Positions 45,036-54,335 are shown, numbered from the stretch's first letter. The stretch: 64,000 nt of DNA from Elusimicrobiales bacterium (GCA_028713125.1 JAQTOU010000003.1:186001-250000); one strand, 5' to 3'. Translations and numbers: made by a program. Notes: a model not told the origin generated them from the letters alone.

Positions 45036-46807
45036 GTTCTGCGGACGGGGGAAAAACGGTGGTGACACTGGTCAGCGGGCCGGTGGTCACCGTCAAAGGC
45101 ATGGGCGGCTCCGCCATGTACGAGGTCGTGCGCGTCGGAGAGCTCGGCCTGGTGGGGGAGGTGGTCTGCCAGCGCGGGGACAGCGCGACGGTGCAGGTTT
45201 ACGAGGACACCTCGATGCTCAAGCCGGGCGCGCCGGTGGAGCGCACCGGGGCCCCGCTCTCGCTGTGGCTGGGGCCCGGCCTGATCGGGAATATTTACGA
45301 CGGGGTACAGCGACCGCTGCCCGCGCTGCAGGCGCTGAGCGGGACCTGGATAAAACGCGGGGAAAAAGCGGACCCGCTGGATACCGTCCGCCGCTGGGAA
45401 TTCAAGCCGCTGCTCAGGGCCGGGCAGGAGGTCTCGGCGGGGCAGGCGGCGGGCCTGGTTCCCGAAACGCCGCTGGTAGAGCACAAGGTGATGATACCTC
45501 CCGGCTTAAGCGGGAAAGTTCTCTCGGCGGTTCCAGCCGGCAGTTATACTATAAACGACGCCCTCGCCGTGGTGGAAACAGCTTCCGGCCCGGCGGAGAT
45601 CAAAATGCTGCAGAAGTGGCCCGTGCGGAAGCCCCGGCCCGCGCGGGAGCGCCGGCGGGTGGAAGGGCCGCTGGTGACCGGCCAGCGGATAATAGACACT
45701 TTTTTCCCGATAGGCAAGGGGGGCTGCGCCTGCATCCCGGGCGGGTTCGGCACCGGCAAGACCATAACGCAGCACCAGCTGGCGAAGTGGTCGGACGCCG
45801 GGATAATAATCTTTATCGGCTGCGGCGAGCGCGGCAACGAGATGACCGAGGTCCTGCGGGAATTCCCGCGGCTGAAGGACCCGCGCACCGGGCGGCCGCT
45901 GATGGAGCGCACGATCCTGATCGCCAATACCTCGAACATGCCGGTGGCCGCGCGCGAGGTCTCAATTTACACCGGGATAACCATGGCCGAGTATTACCGC
46001 GACATGGGGCTCGACGTGGCGGTGTTCGCAGATTCCACCAGCAGGTGGGCGGAGGCCCTGAGGGAGATGGCCGCGCGCCTGGAGGAAATGCCCGCCGAGG
46101 AGGGTTTCCCGGCCAGCCTGCCTTCGCGGCTCGCCAAGTTCTACGAGCGGGGCGGCGCGGTCACTACGCTTGGCGGGGAAAGAGGCTCGATCAGCATCGT
46201 CGGGGCGGTGAGCCCCCCGGGCGGGGATTTTTCCGAGCCGGTGACCCAGCATACCCGCCGGTTCACCCGCGTGTTCTGGTCGCTGGACACGGAGCTGGCC
46301 AATGCCAGGCATTATCCGGCCATCAACTGGCTGCGTTCCTATTCCGACTATCTCGACGAGGTCGAGCCGGCCTGGGAGAAGCTTTCCCCCGGCTGGCGCG
46401 AGCTGCGCGCCGAGGCGATGGCGGTGATGCAGAGGGAGGAGCACTGCCGGCAGATAGCCCGCCTGATAGGCCCGGACGCCCTGCCGGACAGCCAGAAACT
46501 TTTCCTTTTTATCGGCGGCGTGATGAGGGACGGCTTCCTGGCGCAGAGCGCTTACGACGAGAACGATATGTTCTGCCCGCCCGCAAAGCAGGCCGCGCTG
46601 CTGGGCCTGATAATGGCGCTCTACCGCGGCGGCAGGGACCTGGTGAAGGCCGGCGTGCCGCTTTCGGCGGTTTCGGCCCTGCCCTGCGTGCCGGAAATAC
46701 TCCGCGCCAGGACCGGCTACGCCGGGGACGACCTGCCGGGCCTGGCGAAGCTGGCCGCCAGGCTGGCTGAAGAGCTCGGCGCGGCCGCGAAAAAGGGGGG
46801 GGCATGA
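45032..46807 (+). CDS. V-type ATPase catalytic subunit A
   Basis: A 591-residue catalytic subunit. Walker A is GGFGTGKT (237-244), a variant of the usual GPFGSGKT; GCGERGNEMTEVL carries the catalytic glutamate, and VFADSTSRWAEALREMAARLEEMPAEEGFPA is the diagnostic A-subunit block. The non-homologous region (about 110-200) that distinguishes A from F-type beta is present. The GTG start at 45032 overlaps the subunit E stop as GTGA; the end overlaps subunit B as ATGA. Confidence 0.96.
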   Translation: MSSADGGKTVVTLVSGPVVTVKGMGGSAMYEVVRVGELGLVGEVVCQRGDSATVQVYEDTSMLKPGAPVERTGAPLSLWLGPGLIGNIYDGVQRPLPALQALSGTWIKRGEKADPLDTVRRWEFKPLLRAGQEVSAGQAAGLVPETPLVEHKVMIPPGLSGKVLSAVPAGSYTINDALAVVETASGPAEIKMLQKWPVRKPRPARERRRVEGPLVTGQRIIDTFFPIGKGGCACIPGGFGTGKTITQHQLAKWSDAGIIIFIGCGERGNEMTEVLREFPRLKDPRTGRPLMERTILIANTSNMPVAAREVSIYTGITMAEYYRDMGLDVAVFADSTSRWAEALREMAARLEEMPAEEGFPASLPSRLAKFYERGGAVTTLGGERGSISIVGAVSPPGGDFSEPVTQHTRRFTRVFWSLDTELANARHYPAINWLRSYSDYLDEVEPAWEKLSPGWRELRAEAMAVMQREEHCRQIARLIGPDALPDSQKLFLFIGGVMRDGFLAQSAYDENDMFCPPAKQAALLGLIMALYRGGRDLVKAGVPLSAVSALPCVPEILRARTGYAGDDLPGLAKLAARLAEELGAAAKKGGA

Positions 46808-48240
46808 GCGAGATCTCCGGCCGCCCCCCGGACCGGGGGCTGGAATATATAGGGGCCTCGCGCATAGAAGGGCTCCTGGTGGTCGTGGAGCGCGTGCGCG
46901 ATGTGGGTTTCGACGAGCTGGTGGAGATCACCGGGCCCGGCGGGAGGCCCCGCCTGGGCCGCGTGCTGGAAGTCTCCGACAAGTGCGCGCTGGTCCAGGT
47001 GCTGGAAGGCACGGACGGCCTGTCCGGCCGCACGGTGAGCGCGCGCTTCCTGGGAGAAAGCCTCAGGCTGCCGGTCTCAAGGAGCATGCTCGGGCGGGTT
47101 TTCGACGGGCTGGGCCGCCCCGCCGACGGCGGGCCTCCGCCGCTTTCGGGCGACAGGCGGGACGTGAACGGCTCGCCCATCAACCCCGTGGCCCGGCGCT
47201 ACCCGCGCGAATTCATACAGACCGGGATCTCGGCCATAGACGGGATGAACGCGCTGGTGCGGGGGCAGAAGCTGCCGATCTTCTCCGGCAACGGCCTGCC
47301 CCACGACAGGGTCTGCGCCCAGCTGATAAGGCAGGCCCGCCTGCCGGGCGAGAAGGACGGCTTCTCCATAGTTTTCGCCGCGATGGGCGTGAAGCGCGAC
47401 GTGGCCGATTACTTCATGCGCGACTTCGCGGCGTCGGGGGCGCTCTCCCGCGTGGCGATGTTCCTGTCGCTGGCCGACGCGCCCGGCGTGGAGCGCCTGC
47501 TTACGCCGCGCGCCGCCCTGACGCTGGCCGAGCACCTGGCCTTCGACTGCGGCCAGCATGTGCTGGTGGTCCTGACCGACATGACCAATTACTGCGAGAG
47601 CCTGCGCGAGGTTGGCAGCGCGAGGGGGGAAATACCGGGCCGCAAGGGCTATCCCGGCTACCTCTATTCGGACCTCGCCTCGCTTTACGAGCGCGCCGGG
47701 CGCGTGGACGGTTCGCCGGGCTCGATTACGCAGACCGCCATCCTGACGATGCCCTCCGACGATATCAGCCACCCGGTGCCGGACCTGACCGGCTACATAA
47801 CCGAGGGCCAGATAGTGCTGGACCGGGAGCTTTCCCAGCGCGGGATCTACCCGCCCATCGCCGGGCTGCCCAGCCTTTCGCGGCTGATGAAGGACGGCGT
47901 GGGGAAAGGCTATACGCGCGAAGACCATCCGGCGCTGGCCAGCCAGCTTTTCGCCTGCTACGCCTACGTCAAGCGGGTGAGGGCGCTGGCCGACATTATC
48001 GGCGAGGAGGAGCTCGGCGCCGGGGATAAGCTGTACCTGAAGTTCGGGGAAGCTTTCGAGAACAGGTTCATCAGCCAGGGCGAGCGCGAGGACCGGCCCA
48101 TAGAGCTTACGCTCGACCTCGGCTGGGAGATCCTGTCGATGCTTCCGCGCGAGGAGCTGCGCCGGGTCAGCGAGAAAATGCTGGAAGAGCATTATAAAAA
48201 AGGATCGATGACCGGAAATCCGGGGGATCGGGAAGGGTAG
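46804..48240 (+). CDS. V-type ATPase subunit B
   Basis: A 478-residue regulatory subunit. It lacks a true Walker A; the equivalent reads FSGNGLPHDRVCAQL, the family signature. Other marks are FIQTGISAIDGMNALVRGQKLPIFS, VLTDMTNYCESLREV and GRKGYPGYLYSDLASLYERAG. ATGA overlap with subunit A implies matched translation of the 3:3 head. Subunit D begins 4 bases after the stop. Confidence 0.96.
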   Translation: MSEISGRPPDRGLEYIGASRIEGLLVVVERVRDVGFDELVEITGPGGRPRLGRVLEVSDKCALVQVLEGTDGLSGRTVSARFLGESLRLPVSRSMLGRVFDGLGRPADGGPPPLSGDRRDVNGSPINPVARRYPREFIQTGISAIDGMNALVRGQKLPIFSGNGLPHDRVCAQLIRQARLPGEKDGFSIVFAAMGVKRDVADYFMRDFAASGALSRVAMFLSLADAPGVERLLTPRAALTLAEHLAFDCGQHVLVVLTDMTNYCESLREVGSARGEIPGRKGYPGYLYSDLASLYERAGRVDGSPGSITQTAILTMPSDDISHPVPDLTGYITEGQIVLDRELSQRGIYPPIAGLPSLSRLMKDGVGKGYTREDHPALASQLFACYAYVKRVRALADIIGEEELGAGDKLYLKFGEAFENRFISQGEREDRPIELTLDLGWEILSMLPREELRRVSEKMLEEHYKKGSMTGNPGDREG

Positions 48241-48244
48241 GCGT

Positions 48245-48874
48245 ATGGCTTTATTGAACGTGCCCGCGACCAAGTCGGCGCTGCTTGCGCTGAGGCGGCA
48301 GCTCGAGCTGGCGGAAGAGGGCTACAGCCTGCTGGACCGGAAGCGGGAGCTTCTGCTGCTTGAACTCGGTGTCCTGGCCGGGCGCGCCGCCAAGGCGCGC
48401 GGCGCGGCGCGTGAGGCACTGGCCCGCGCTCTCTCGGAACTGCGGGAGGCCGAGCTTGACGCGGGTTCCGCCGCCGTGGACAGGGCGGCGCTGGGCGTCA
48501 GGCACGGGCACAGGGTGGAGATCCGGGAGCGGCGGTTCATGGGCGTCAGGCTTCCTGAAGCCTCGGCGGCAGCGGAACCGCCGGGCGCCCGCTTCGGCCC
48601 GGGCGGCACGCCGGCCGGGGCGGACGCGGCCATGCTGGCCTTCAGGGAGACGCTGCCGGGGCTGGGCGTGCTCGCCGGTCTTGAGACCTCCGCGGCGCGC
48701 CTCGCCCGCGAGCTTAAAAAAACGCAGCGGCGCTGCAACGCGCTTTCAAAAAAACTGATCCCGGACTGCAGGGAGACGATAGCCTACCTGGGCGGGTCGC
48801 TCGAGGAGCGGGAAAGGGATTCTTTCGTTATTCTCGCTATGATCCGGGACAGGCTGCGCGCCGGGCGCGGCTGA
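48245..48874 (+). CDS. V-type ATPase subunit D
   Basis: A 209-residue rotor-shaft protein with long N- and C-terminal helices: NVPATKSALLALRRQLELAEEGYSLLDRKRELLLLEL at the start and RLARELKKTQRRCNALSKKLIPDCRETIAYL near the end, both hallmarks of subunit D. It is the last gene of the V-type operon; its stop directly abuts the stop of the convergent methyltransferase, leaving no room for a terminator between them. Confidence 0.94.
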   Translation: MALLNVPATKSALLALRRQLELAEEGYSLLDRKRELLLLELGVLAGRAAKARGAAREALARALSELREAELDAGSAAVDRAALGVRHGHRVEIRERRFMGVRLPEASAAAEPPGARFGPGGTPAGADAAMLAFRETLPGLGVLAGLETSAARLARELKKTQRRCNALSKKLIPDCRETIAYLGGSLEERERDSFVILAMIRDRLRAGRG

Positions 48875-49579
48875 TCATTTGCGCGCGGTATGGGCGGCGA
48901 CGGCGCCGGGGAAGAGGATCTTGTGCGAGGTCCCGGAGAAGCCGGCCTCGGAGAGCAGCGCGGAAAATTCGTCAGCTCCGTAAAAACCGAGTATAGTGTC
49001 CTTAAGGAAGGAATAGGAATCGCGGCTTTTCGGGGACAGCAGGTTCAGTGCCCCTATGAGCGTCTTTACGTAGAGCCGCATCAGGAACCAGACGGCGGGG
49101 TTCCGGGGGCGGGTGGTCTCCAGGTTCAGGAAAAGCCCGCCGGGCTTGAGCACGCGGCGGAATTCCCTGAGCGCGGCCAGAAGTTTTTCTTTGTCGATGT
49201 CCAGGTTGCGCGTGGCGAAGGCGATAGTGAGAAGATCGAAGCTGCCGTCGGGGAAAGGCAGTTCCTTCATCTCCGCCCGGACGAAATCCACGCCGGGGAG
49301 CTTCGCCTTGGCGGCGGAAAGCATGGCTTCGCTCAGGTCGGCGCCGGTCAGCCGCAGGCGCGGGCCGAAGGCTTTTTTCAGGGAGAGGGAGAAGTCGCCG
49401 GTGCCGCAGCAGGCGTCCAGCGCCGAGACCGGGCCGGGCGCCGAGGCCGCGGCGAGCTTCGCGGCGGCGGCCCGCCAGTAAAGGTCGAGGCCGAAAGTCA
49501 GGAAGGAGTTGGCCTTGCTGTAAAAAAGGTAAATGCCGTCATAAAACCCGGCGATAGCCAGTTCTTTGTTAGACGGCAT
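48875..49579 (-). CDS. UbiE/MenG-type quinone methyltransferase
   Basis: A 234-residue SAM-dependent methyltransferase. Motif I is ALDACCGTGDFS; DLLTIAFATRNLDIDKEKLLAALREFRRVLKPGGLFLNLET is the UbiE signature stretch. It most likely methylates demethylmenaquinone (menG) in an anaerobe, or a ubiquinone precursor (ubiE); the sequence does not separate these. No other quinone gene lies in the window. Confidence 0.88.
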   Translation of the reverse strand: MPSNKELAIAGFYDGIYLFYSKANSFLTFGLDLYWRAAAAKLAAASAPGPVSALDACCGTGDFSLSLKKAFGPRLRLTGADLSEAMLSAAKAKLPGVDFVRAEMKELPFPDGSFDLLTIAFATRNLDIDKEKLLAALREFRRVLKPGGLFLNLETTRPRNPAVWFLMRLYVKTLIGALNLLSPKSRDSYSFLKDTILGFYGADEFSALLSEAGFSGTSHKILFPGAVAAHTARK

Positions 49580-49605
49580 TTATCTTCCGAAAGAAAGAAG
49601 AAAAA

Positions 49606-49779
49606 CTATTTCTTCTCTTCTTTGTTGTCGTTTTCCGCCACGAATTTCTTTATTTCTTCGAAGCCCTCTATGATGAGGCGGGCTTTGGAGAGGCCGAAGG
49701 AGAACGGGTATTTGTCGTTCTCGTTCCGCTTGAGTATGAGTACGGGCTGGCCTTTGTATTCTGTTCTTTCAACTATCAT
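49606..49779 (-). CDS. Small conserved-looking protein of unknown function
   Basis: A 57-residue protein (MIVERTEYKGQPVLILKRN..., ending in Lys/Glu-rich residues), without membrane segment or signal. The start at 49779 has GGAGGAAG 8 bases upstream; a GTG 15 bases earlier would overlap that site. The pattern resembles short single-domain proteins seen beside DNA-binding or metabolic genes, but I do not recognise it. It has its own promoter at 49829-49858. Confidence 0.65.
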   Translation of the reverse strand: MIVERTEYKGQPVLILKRNENDKYPFSFGLSKARLIIEGFEEIKKFVAENDNKEEKK

Positions 49780-49828
49780 GGTTTCTTCCTCCACTGCGAT
49801 TGGCCCCCTTGGGGCGGCTTAAGCCCCT

Positions 49829-49858
49829 ATACTAGCACAAAAAAGGCGGGCTTATCAA
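49829..49858 (-). promoter_or_regulatory. Promoter of the small minus-strand gene
   Basis: On the minus strand, TTGATA (49853-49858), 18-base spacer, TAGTAT (49829-49834), about 50 bases before the start codon at 49779. Confidence 0.55.
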
Positions 49859-49957
49859 TAATATATTATTTATTCATATATATAAGCGGCGGCGGAGCTG
49901 ACCGCGGGGCCGCTCCCGGGGTTTGCGCCCGGCGGGTCATATTTGTTAAATTTCAGT

Positions 49958-50509
49958 ATGGGGAAAAAAGAACTTCTGTGGGACCTGCTGATAAAAGCCG
50001 TCAAGACCCTGGTGGCGCTGTTCACGCTGTTCGCCATCGGGTTCTTCGTCGAAAGCCTGCCTTACGCCCGGTCGCTGCCTTTCCTGAGCCTGAAACTCTC
50101 CGTCAGCGTTTTTCTGAACGCGGTCGTTTCCCTGCTCAGCGTGATCGTCTTCGTGAAATTCGGGGCCGAGGCCTCCCCGGCGGCCGACGGGATACTCGAC
50201 TTTATTCCCGGCGCGGGCAGGCTGGTACGCAGCCTGATAAAAATAATGGCGCTGCTTTTCGCCTATTACGCTTTCCAGGCCGCGATCTTCCCTTTTATCG
50301 AGAATTACGAGTGGGCCTACCAGACCGTTTTCCTCGGCTTCACCCTTTTCTTCCTCGTGAGGGCGGGGCTGCAGGTCTATGAATCGAGCGAGGAGATAAG
50401 CAAGTTCCTCGTCGCCGGCCTGCGCCCTTATAAAACCGCCGCGGCGCCGCAGAAAGCGGAGCCTGAAAAAAAACAGGCGGCTCAAAGCGAGCCGCCCGTT
50501 ATCCCCTGA
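49958..50509 (+). CDS. Membrane protein with four helices, unknown function
   Basis: A 183-residue protein with hydrophobic segments at about 14-32, 42-64, 88-108 and 118-138, then a cytoplasmic tail rich in Ala, Lys, Glu and Pro. I do not recognise a family. The ATG at 49958 is preferred to an upstream TTG; TTAAAT ends 6 bases before it and no Shine-Dalgarno site is present. The gap after it (50510-50594) contains GATTTC/GATCCCCGATT iterations. Confidence 0.72.
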   Translation: MGKKELLWDLLIKAVKTLVALFTLFAIGFFVESLPYARSLPFLSLKLSVSVFLNAVVSLLSVIVFVKFGAEASPAADGILDFIPGAGRLVRSLIKIMALLFAYYAFQAAIFPFIENYEWAYQTVFLGFTLFFLVRAGLQVYESSEEISKFLVAGLRPYKTAAAPQKAEPEKKQAAQSEPPVIP

Positions 50510-50551
50510 CTCCCGGCAAGCACGGTCCCGCCGCGCTCACCCCGACCCTTA

Positions 50552-50595
50552 ATCCGCGATCTTTGATTTCCTGCTTTCGATCCCCGATTTCTTTT
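50552..50595. repeat. GATC/GATTTC short iterations
   Basis: On the minus strand this stretch reads as AAATCGGGGATCGAAAG, then GAAATCAAAGATCGCGGATT, imperfect iterations of the same GGGATCG/GAATCGA units found at 12223-12259 and 33973-34067. It separates two convergent genes. Confidence 0.45.
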
Positions 50596-51527
50596 TACAA
50601 CGGTATCGCGGCGGACTTCACCGACGCCGAGTACGAGGCGTTCCTGAGCAGCTTGACGCAGTAGCGTGAATTGCGCAGCCCGGAGCCGCGTTCCCTGCTT
50701 CCCTCTATTTCTTTCTTGAAATCCGAAAGCTCGGCGGCCAGCCACTCCGGGAGACAGACCCCGGGAACCAGTTCGTGCCGCAGTTCCACCGTCTCCGGCG
50801 CCATGTCCTTTATGTCCAGGCGCAGCAGGTTCCCGTCCAGCTCTATCCGTCCTTTATCCCCGGCGACCGCCGCCCGCAGGCGCGGGGCGTGGGCGCCGCA
50901 GGCCAGGTGCAGGAAACCGTCGGCGCCTCCGAAATGGACGTGGCAGGCCGCGGCGGCCCCGGAGTCCAGCCTGGCCTCAATGGCGGAAGGGGGGCGGCGC
51001 ACCATGGCCAGCAGCATCGAAGCGGCCTGCCAGCCCAGGGCCGCGACGGCGCCGCCTTCCGGCTCCGGGCCGGGGAGCAGCGCCTGCACTTCGGCGTAAT
51101 TTATTTCGCCGGCCAGGCCGCGGGTCAGCGCCTTGCTCAGCGCGAGCCAGGGCGCGGCGTGCTCCCAGGGCTGGACGATAAAGATGACCTTTCCCGCTTT
51201 TTCCGCGGCCCCCCGCAGCGTTTCGAATTCCGTGGTGGAAAGGCAGGGCGGGGCGGAGCAGATCACGTGCAGGCCCCGCTCGAGGGCCGGAAGCAGGGCG
51301 CCGAAAGTTTCGCCCGGCGGCAGGCTTATGGCGGCGAAATCCAGCTGCAGTTCCGCCGCTATCAGGCTTTTGATGGTCGGGTACTCCTGGGCTTCGCGGG
51401 GAAAAGCCGGCCTTTCCCTCCGGGCCCCGGGAGCCGCGAAAGCCGTGATCCTGAAATCGCCGCCGGCAAAAGAGGAGGGGCTGAAGCCGAAGGCTCCGGG
51501 ACCACCGATAAAGGCGCCTTTTAACAT
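50595..51527 (-). CDS. Gfo/Idh/MocA-like oxidoreductase
   Basis: A 310-residue protein with an N-terminal Rossmann fold (LKGAFIGGPGAFGFS, then DFAAISLPPGETFGALLPALERGLHVICSAPPCLS, where the family usually has EKP) and a C-terminal domain (about 115-300). The catalytic Lys of the usual EKP motif is replaced by SAPP, so it may be inactive or use another mechanism. No substrate clue comes from neighbours. TTAAAT ends 6 bases before its ATG (extended by TGC) and no Shine-Dalgarno site is visible. Confidence 0.72.
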   Translation of the reverse strand: MLKGAFIGGPGAFGFSPSSFAGGDFRITAFAAPGARRERPAFPREAQEYPTIKSLIAAELQLDFAAISLPPGETFGALLPALERGLHVICSAPPCLSTTEFETLRGAAEKAGKVIFIVQPWEHAAPWLALSKALTRGLAGEINYAEVQALLPGPEPEGGAVAALGWQAASMLLAMVRRPPSAIEARLDSGAAAACHVHFGGADGFLHLACGAHAPRLRAAVAGDKGRIELDGNLLRLDIKDMAPETVELRHELVPGVCLPEWLAAELSDFKKEIEGSRERGSGLRNSRYCVKLLRNASYSASVKSAAIPL

Positions 51528-51568
51528 AGTTATATTTAAGCAAATAGAAGGGGAGCGAAAGAAATTGC

Positions 51569-51596
51569 TTTACATGTAATAATTAGTTAATATAAT
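51569..51596 (+). promoter_or_regulatory. Promoter of the pilMNOPQ operon
   Basis: TTTACA, 16-base spacer and a perfect TATAAT. About 70 bases of leader follow before the pilM start at 51673. Confidence 0.7.
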
Positions 51597-51672
51597 TGTT
51601 CTATACTGGCTAATAGAGAAACGGGGCGGCAGAGGCTTTTTCAGGGATGGCGGCGGGGCAGAAAATAAATAG

Positions 51673-52782
51673 ATGCTTTCAAATATCTTCAAACATATGT
51701 TCCCGGTCAAGGACGTAATAGGCGTCGACATCGGCAACTACGCCGTGAAGCTGGTCTGCATCGGCGAGGTGAAAAAAGTCCTGACGCTCAAGGATTGGGG
51801 CTATATCCCCCTCTCTATAAAGCCGGATACCCCGCCCGAGGAAAAGAAGGCCATAATCTCCGAGGAGATAAAGACCTACCTCAAGAAGAAGAACATCCAG
51901 GCCAAGAACGCCGTCGCTTCCATCTCCGGCAACGCCGTGATCGTGCGCTACGTCAAGCTGCCCAAGCTGTCCAAAAAAGAGCTCGACCTCACCATCAGCG
52001 TCGAGGCCGAGCCGTTCATCCCCTTCGACATAAAAGACGTCAACCTGACCTACAGCATCCTCAACGACACCTCCGAGGACGGCGACCCGAAGATAGACAC
52101 GGTGCTGGTGGCCGCCAAGCGCGACGCCGTGCAGGACAAGCTGGACATAATTACCGGCGCCGGCCTGGACCCGCTGATCATCGACGTGGATTCTTTCGCC
52201 CTGGAGACGCTCTACGAGCGCATAGGGCCCAAGGACGATAAAAGTTCCATCCTGATCCTGAACATAGGGCAGAAGGTCACGAACCTCTCCATAATCTCGC
52301 AGGGCGTGACGCGCGTGGTCCGCGACATATTCATCGCCGGCTCCACTTTCGACAAAGCCATCTCCAAGGTCCTGAAGACGGACACCGCCGGGTCCGACGC
52401 GGTGAAGAAGACCCGCTCCGTGCTGGTTTCCGACGAGGACAAGGAAGCCGCGATAGAGAGCTTCGACCGCGACGGCATAGCGGTTTCCAAGGCCGCCGCC
52501 GGGGTGCTGAGGGACCTGTACACGGAGGTCTCGCGCTCCATAGATTTCTACCTCTCCCAGGGCGTCGACCATTCGGTCTCCAGGATAATGCTTTCCGGCG
52601 GGATAGCCAACCTCGGCAATATCAATAAGTTCCTGTCCGCGGAATTCAAGGTTCCGGTGGAGATCGTCAACCCGCTCTCCTTCCTGCCCGAGATCCCCAA
52701 GAACATGCCCAAGGACGTGCTGCCGGCCCTCGCCGTTGCGACCGGCCTCGCGCTGCGCAAGATGAAGGACTGGGAAGAATGA
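51673..52782 (+). CDS. pilM: Type IV pilus inner-membrane complex protein PilM
   Basis: A 369-residue actin-like ATPase-fold protein. Phosphate-1 motif DVIGVDIGNYAVKLV near residues 14-28 and a later SILILNIGQKVTNLSII, typical of PilM/FtsA-like proteins. It binds the cytoplasmic tail of PilN at the inner face of the membrane. It heads the pilMNOPQ operon; the stop overlaps pilN by ATGA. Confidence 0.94.
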   Translation: MLSNIFKHMFPVKDVIGVDIGNYAVKLVCIGEVKKVLTLKDWGYIPLSIKPDTPPEEKKAIISEEIKTYLKKKNIQAKNAVASISGNAVIVRYVKLPKLSKKELDLTISVEAEPFIPFDIKDVNLTYSILNDTSEDGDPKIDTVLVAAKRDAVQDKLDIITGAGLDPLIIDVDSFALETLYERIGPKDDKSSILILNIGQKVTNLSIISQGVTRVVRDIFIAGSTFDKAISKVLKTDTAGSDAVKKTRSVLVSDEDKEAAIESFDRDGIAVSKAAAGVLRDLYTEVSRSIDFYLSQGVDHSVSRIMLSGGIANLGNINKFLSAEFKVPVEIVNPLSFLPEIPKNMPKDVLPALAVATGLALRKMKDWEE

Positions 52783-53330
52783 TAAAGATAAACCTCATTC
52801 CGCCCGAATACATAGCGAGGATAAACCGCAAGGTCCTCATCGCCAAGGCCGTGCTGGCCGGCGTCCTGGTGACCGCGGTGGTCGTAGTGGCTTCCCTCTG
52901 GCACATCGGCACCGCCAAGACCATAGAGGCCTCCCTGGCCAAGTGCGAGGCGGAAATGGTGATCCTGCAGAAGGACGTGGACCAGGTGAAGGCCATCGAG
53001 GCCCAGATCGCCGAAGTCCAGAAATACCTGAATTCCATAAACAGCATAAACAAGGGCCGCTTTATCTACACGCGCTTCCTGCAGGACCTGACCAGCGACC
53101 TGCCCTCCACTATCTGGTTCAACAACGTGACCACCTCCCTGTCCGGCAACACCGTAAGCGTGTCGATGGGCGTGAATTCCAACTCCGCCTACGACCTGGC
53201 TTACTGGATAAATTCGCTGGAGACCTCCGGCCCTTACTCCGACGTCGGCATCGGGGGCATCTCGGTGAGCGACGTGGATACCGGCAAAAGGCTGACCGTG
53301 GCCATCACGGTGAAGTACAACTATAAATAA
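52779..53330 (+). CDS. pilN: Type IV pilus assembly protein PilN
   Basis: A 183-residue bitopic protein starting with MIKINLIPPEY, the conserved cytoplasmic peptide that docks into PilM, then a membrane helix (about 22-42), a coiled coil (about 47-85) and a periplasmic ferredoxin-like domain. It pairs with PilO to form the inner-membrane alignment complex. Confidence 0.93.
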   Translation: MIKINLIPPEYIARINRKVLIAKAVLAGVLVTAVVVVASLWHIGTAKTIEASLAKCEAEMVILQKDVDQVKAIEAQIAEVQKYLNSINSINKGRFIYTRFLQDLTSDLPSTIWFNNVTTSLSGNTVSVSMGVNSNSAYDLAYWINSLETSGPYSDVGIGGISVSDVDTGKRLTVAITVKYNYK

Positions 53331-53333
53331 ACT

Positions 53334-53885
53334 ATGGGCAAGATACAGCTGACTAAAGAGCAGATTGGCCAGATCGCCGGCGGGGTGCTTTTCGGCGGGC
53401 TGTTCATTTTCCTCTACCTGCAGTACTTCTGGCTGCCGACCTCCAGGCAGATCGAGGAGAATTCGCAGAAGGTCGCCTCGATAGAGGCCGACATCAAGAA
53501 GGCCAAGCAGCAGAAGGCCAAATACCAGGACCTGGAGGCCAAGCTGGTCAGCCTGAAGCTGGAGAAAGAGGCGGCCGTTAAAAAGCTGCCCAATGAGCGC
53601 AGGATCCCGGACCTGATCCGCACCGTGACCACCCTCAGCAAAAAGTACAAGGTGAGCGTCACCGCGATAAATCCCTCCGGCCAGTCCAAGGTGGAGTACT
53701 TCACCAAGGTCAGCTACAGCATCTCTTTAAAGGGTAATTACCACGACGTGGGACGCTTCCTGACGGCGCTCGGCCTGGAGGAGCGCATCCTTACTTCTGA
53801 GAACCTGACCATGAGCGGCACCGGCTCTTCCGACTCTTCCGTGACCGCGAGCTTTACGCTGGTCGCCTACCAGTATAACGGCTAA
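53334..53885 (+). CDS. pilO: Type IV pilus assembly protein PilO
   Basis: A 183-residue protein with a membrane helix at about 12-30, a charged coiled coil (35-85, Lys/Glu/Gln-rich) and a periplasmic domain containing ISLKGNYHDVGRFLTAL, the PilO signature. It begins 3 bases after pilN. Confidence 0.92.
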   Translation: MGKIQLTKEQIGQIAGGVLFGGLFIFLYLQYFWLPTSRQIEENSQKVASIEADIKKAKQQKAKYQDLEAKLVSLKLEKEAAVKKLPNERRIPDLIRTVTTLSKKYKVSVTAINPSGQSKVEYFTKVSYSISLKGNYHDVGRFLTALGLEERILTSENLTMSGTGSSDSSVTASFTLVAYQYNG

Positions 53886-53888
53886 ATT

Positions 53889-54335
53889 ATGAGCCTTACC
53901 CTGATCCTCCTTTCCGTTCTCAGCGCCGCCCCGGCCGCGGCCCAGGTGGCGGTGTCCACGCCGGTCCTGACCGTGGACCAGGCTTACGCGCCTGTCAACC
54001 CCCGCGACCCGCTCGTCGCTTCCACCGTTTACAGCGACCAGAAGGGGACTACGGCCAAGCCCAAGGATAAAAGCGGCGCGGCGGCTTCAGCCGTGGCGAA
54101 GGGAACCTTCTCGGTTTACGGCCTCACGCTGACCGGCATCATGGAGGACTCCAGCGGCCGGCAGGCCCTGCTTAAGGACGCCTCCGGGGCGGTGTATACT
54201 CTTAAGGCCGGGCGCCTGACCGACGCGAAGAAGAAGCAGGTGCCCGGGATTTCCGGCGTAGTAAAGGGTAAACAGGTAGTGCTGATGACCGAGGACAAGA
54301 AGGTCCAGCAGCTTAACCTGCACGAGAAAGAATGA
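53889..54335 (+). CDS. pilP: Pilus lipoprotein/secretin partner PilP
   Basis: A 148-residue exported protein with a signal peptide (about 1-19). It contains the beta-domain pattern FSVYGLTLTGIMEDSSGRQALLKDASGAVYTLKAGRL typical of PilP, which links PilNO to the secretin. No lipobox cysteine is seen, unlike many PilP proteins, so it may be a soluble periplasmic form. It begins 3 bases after pilO. Confidence 0.82.
   Translation: MSLTLILLSVLSAAPAAAQVAVSTPVLTVDQAYAPVNPRDPLVASTVYSDQKGTTAKPKDKSGAAASAVAKGTFSVYGLTLTGIMEDSSGRQALLKDASGAVYTLKAGRLTDAKKKQVPGISGVVKGKQVVLMTEDKKVQQLNLHEKE

Noticed and set aside
45265-46770. Second long plus-strand frame inside the V-ATPase A gene
   Set aside because: The product is Arg/Gly/Ala-rich noise in a shifted frame, while subunit A motifs occur in the other frame.
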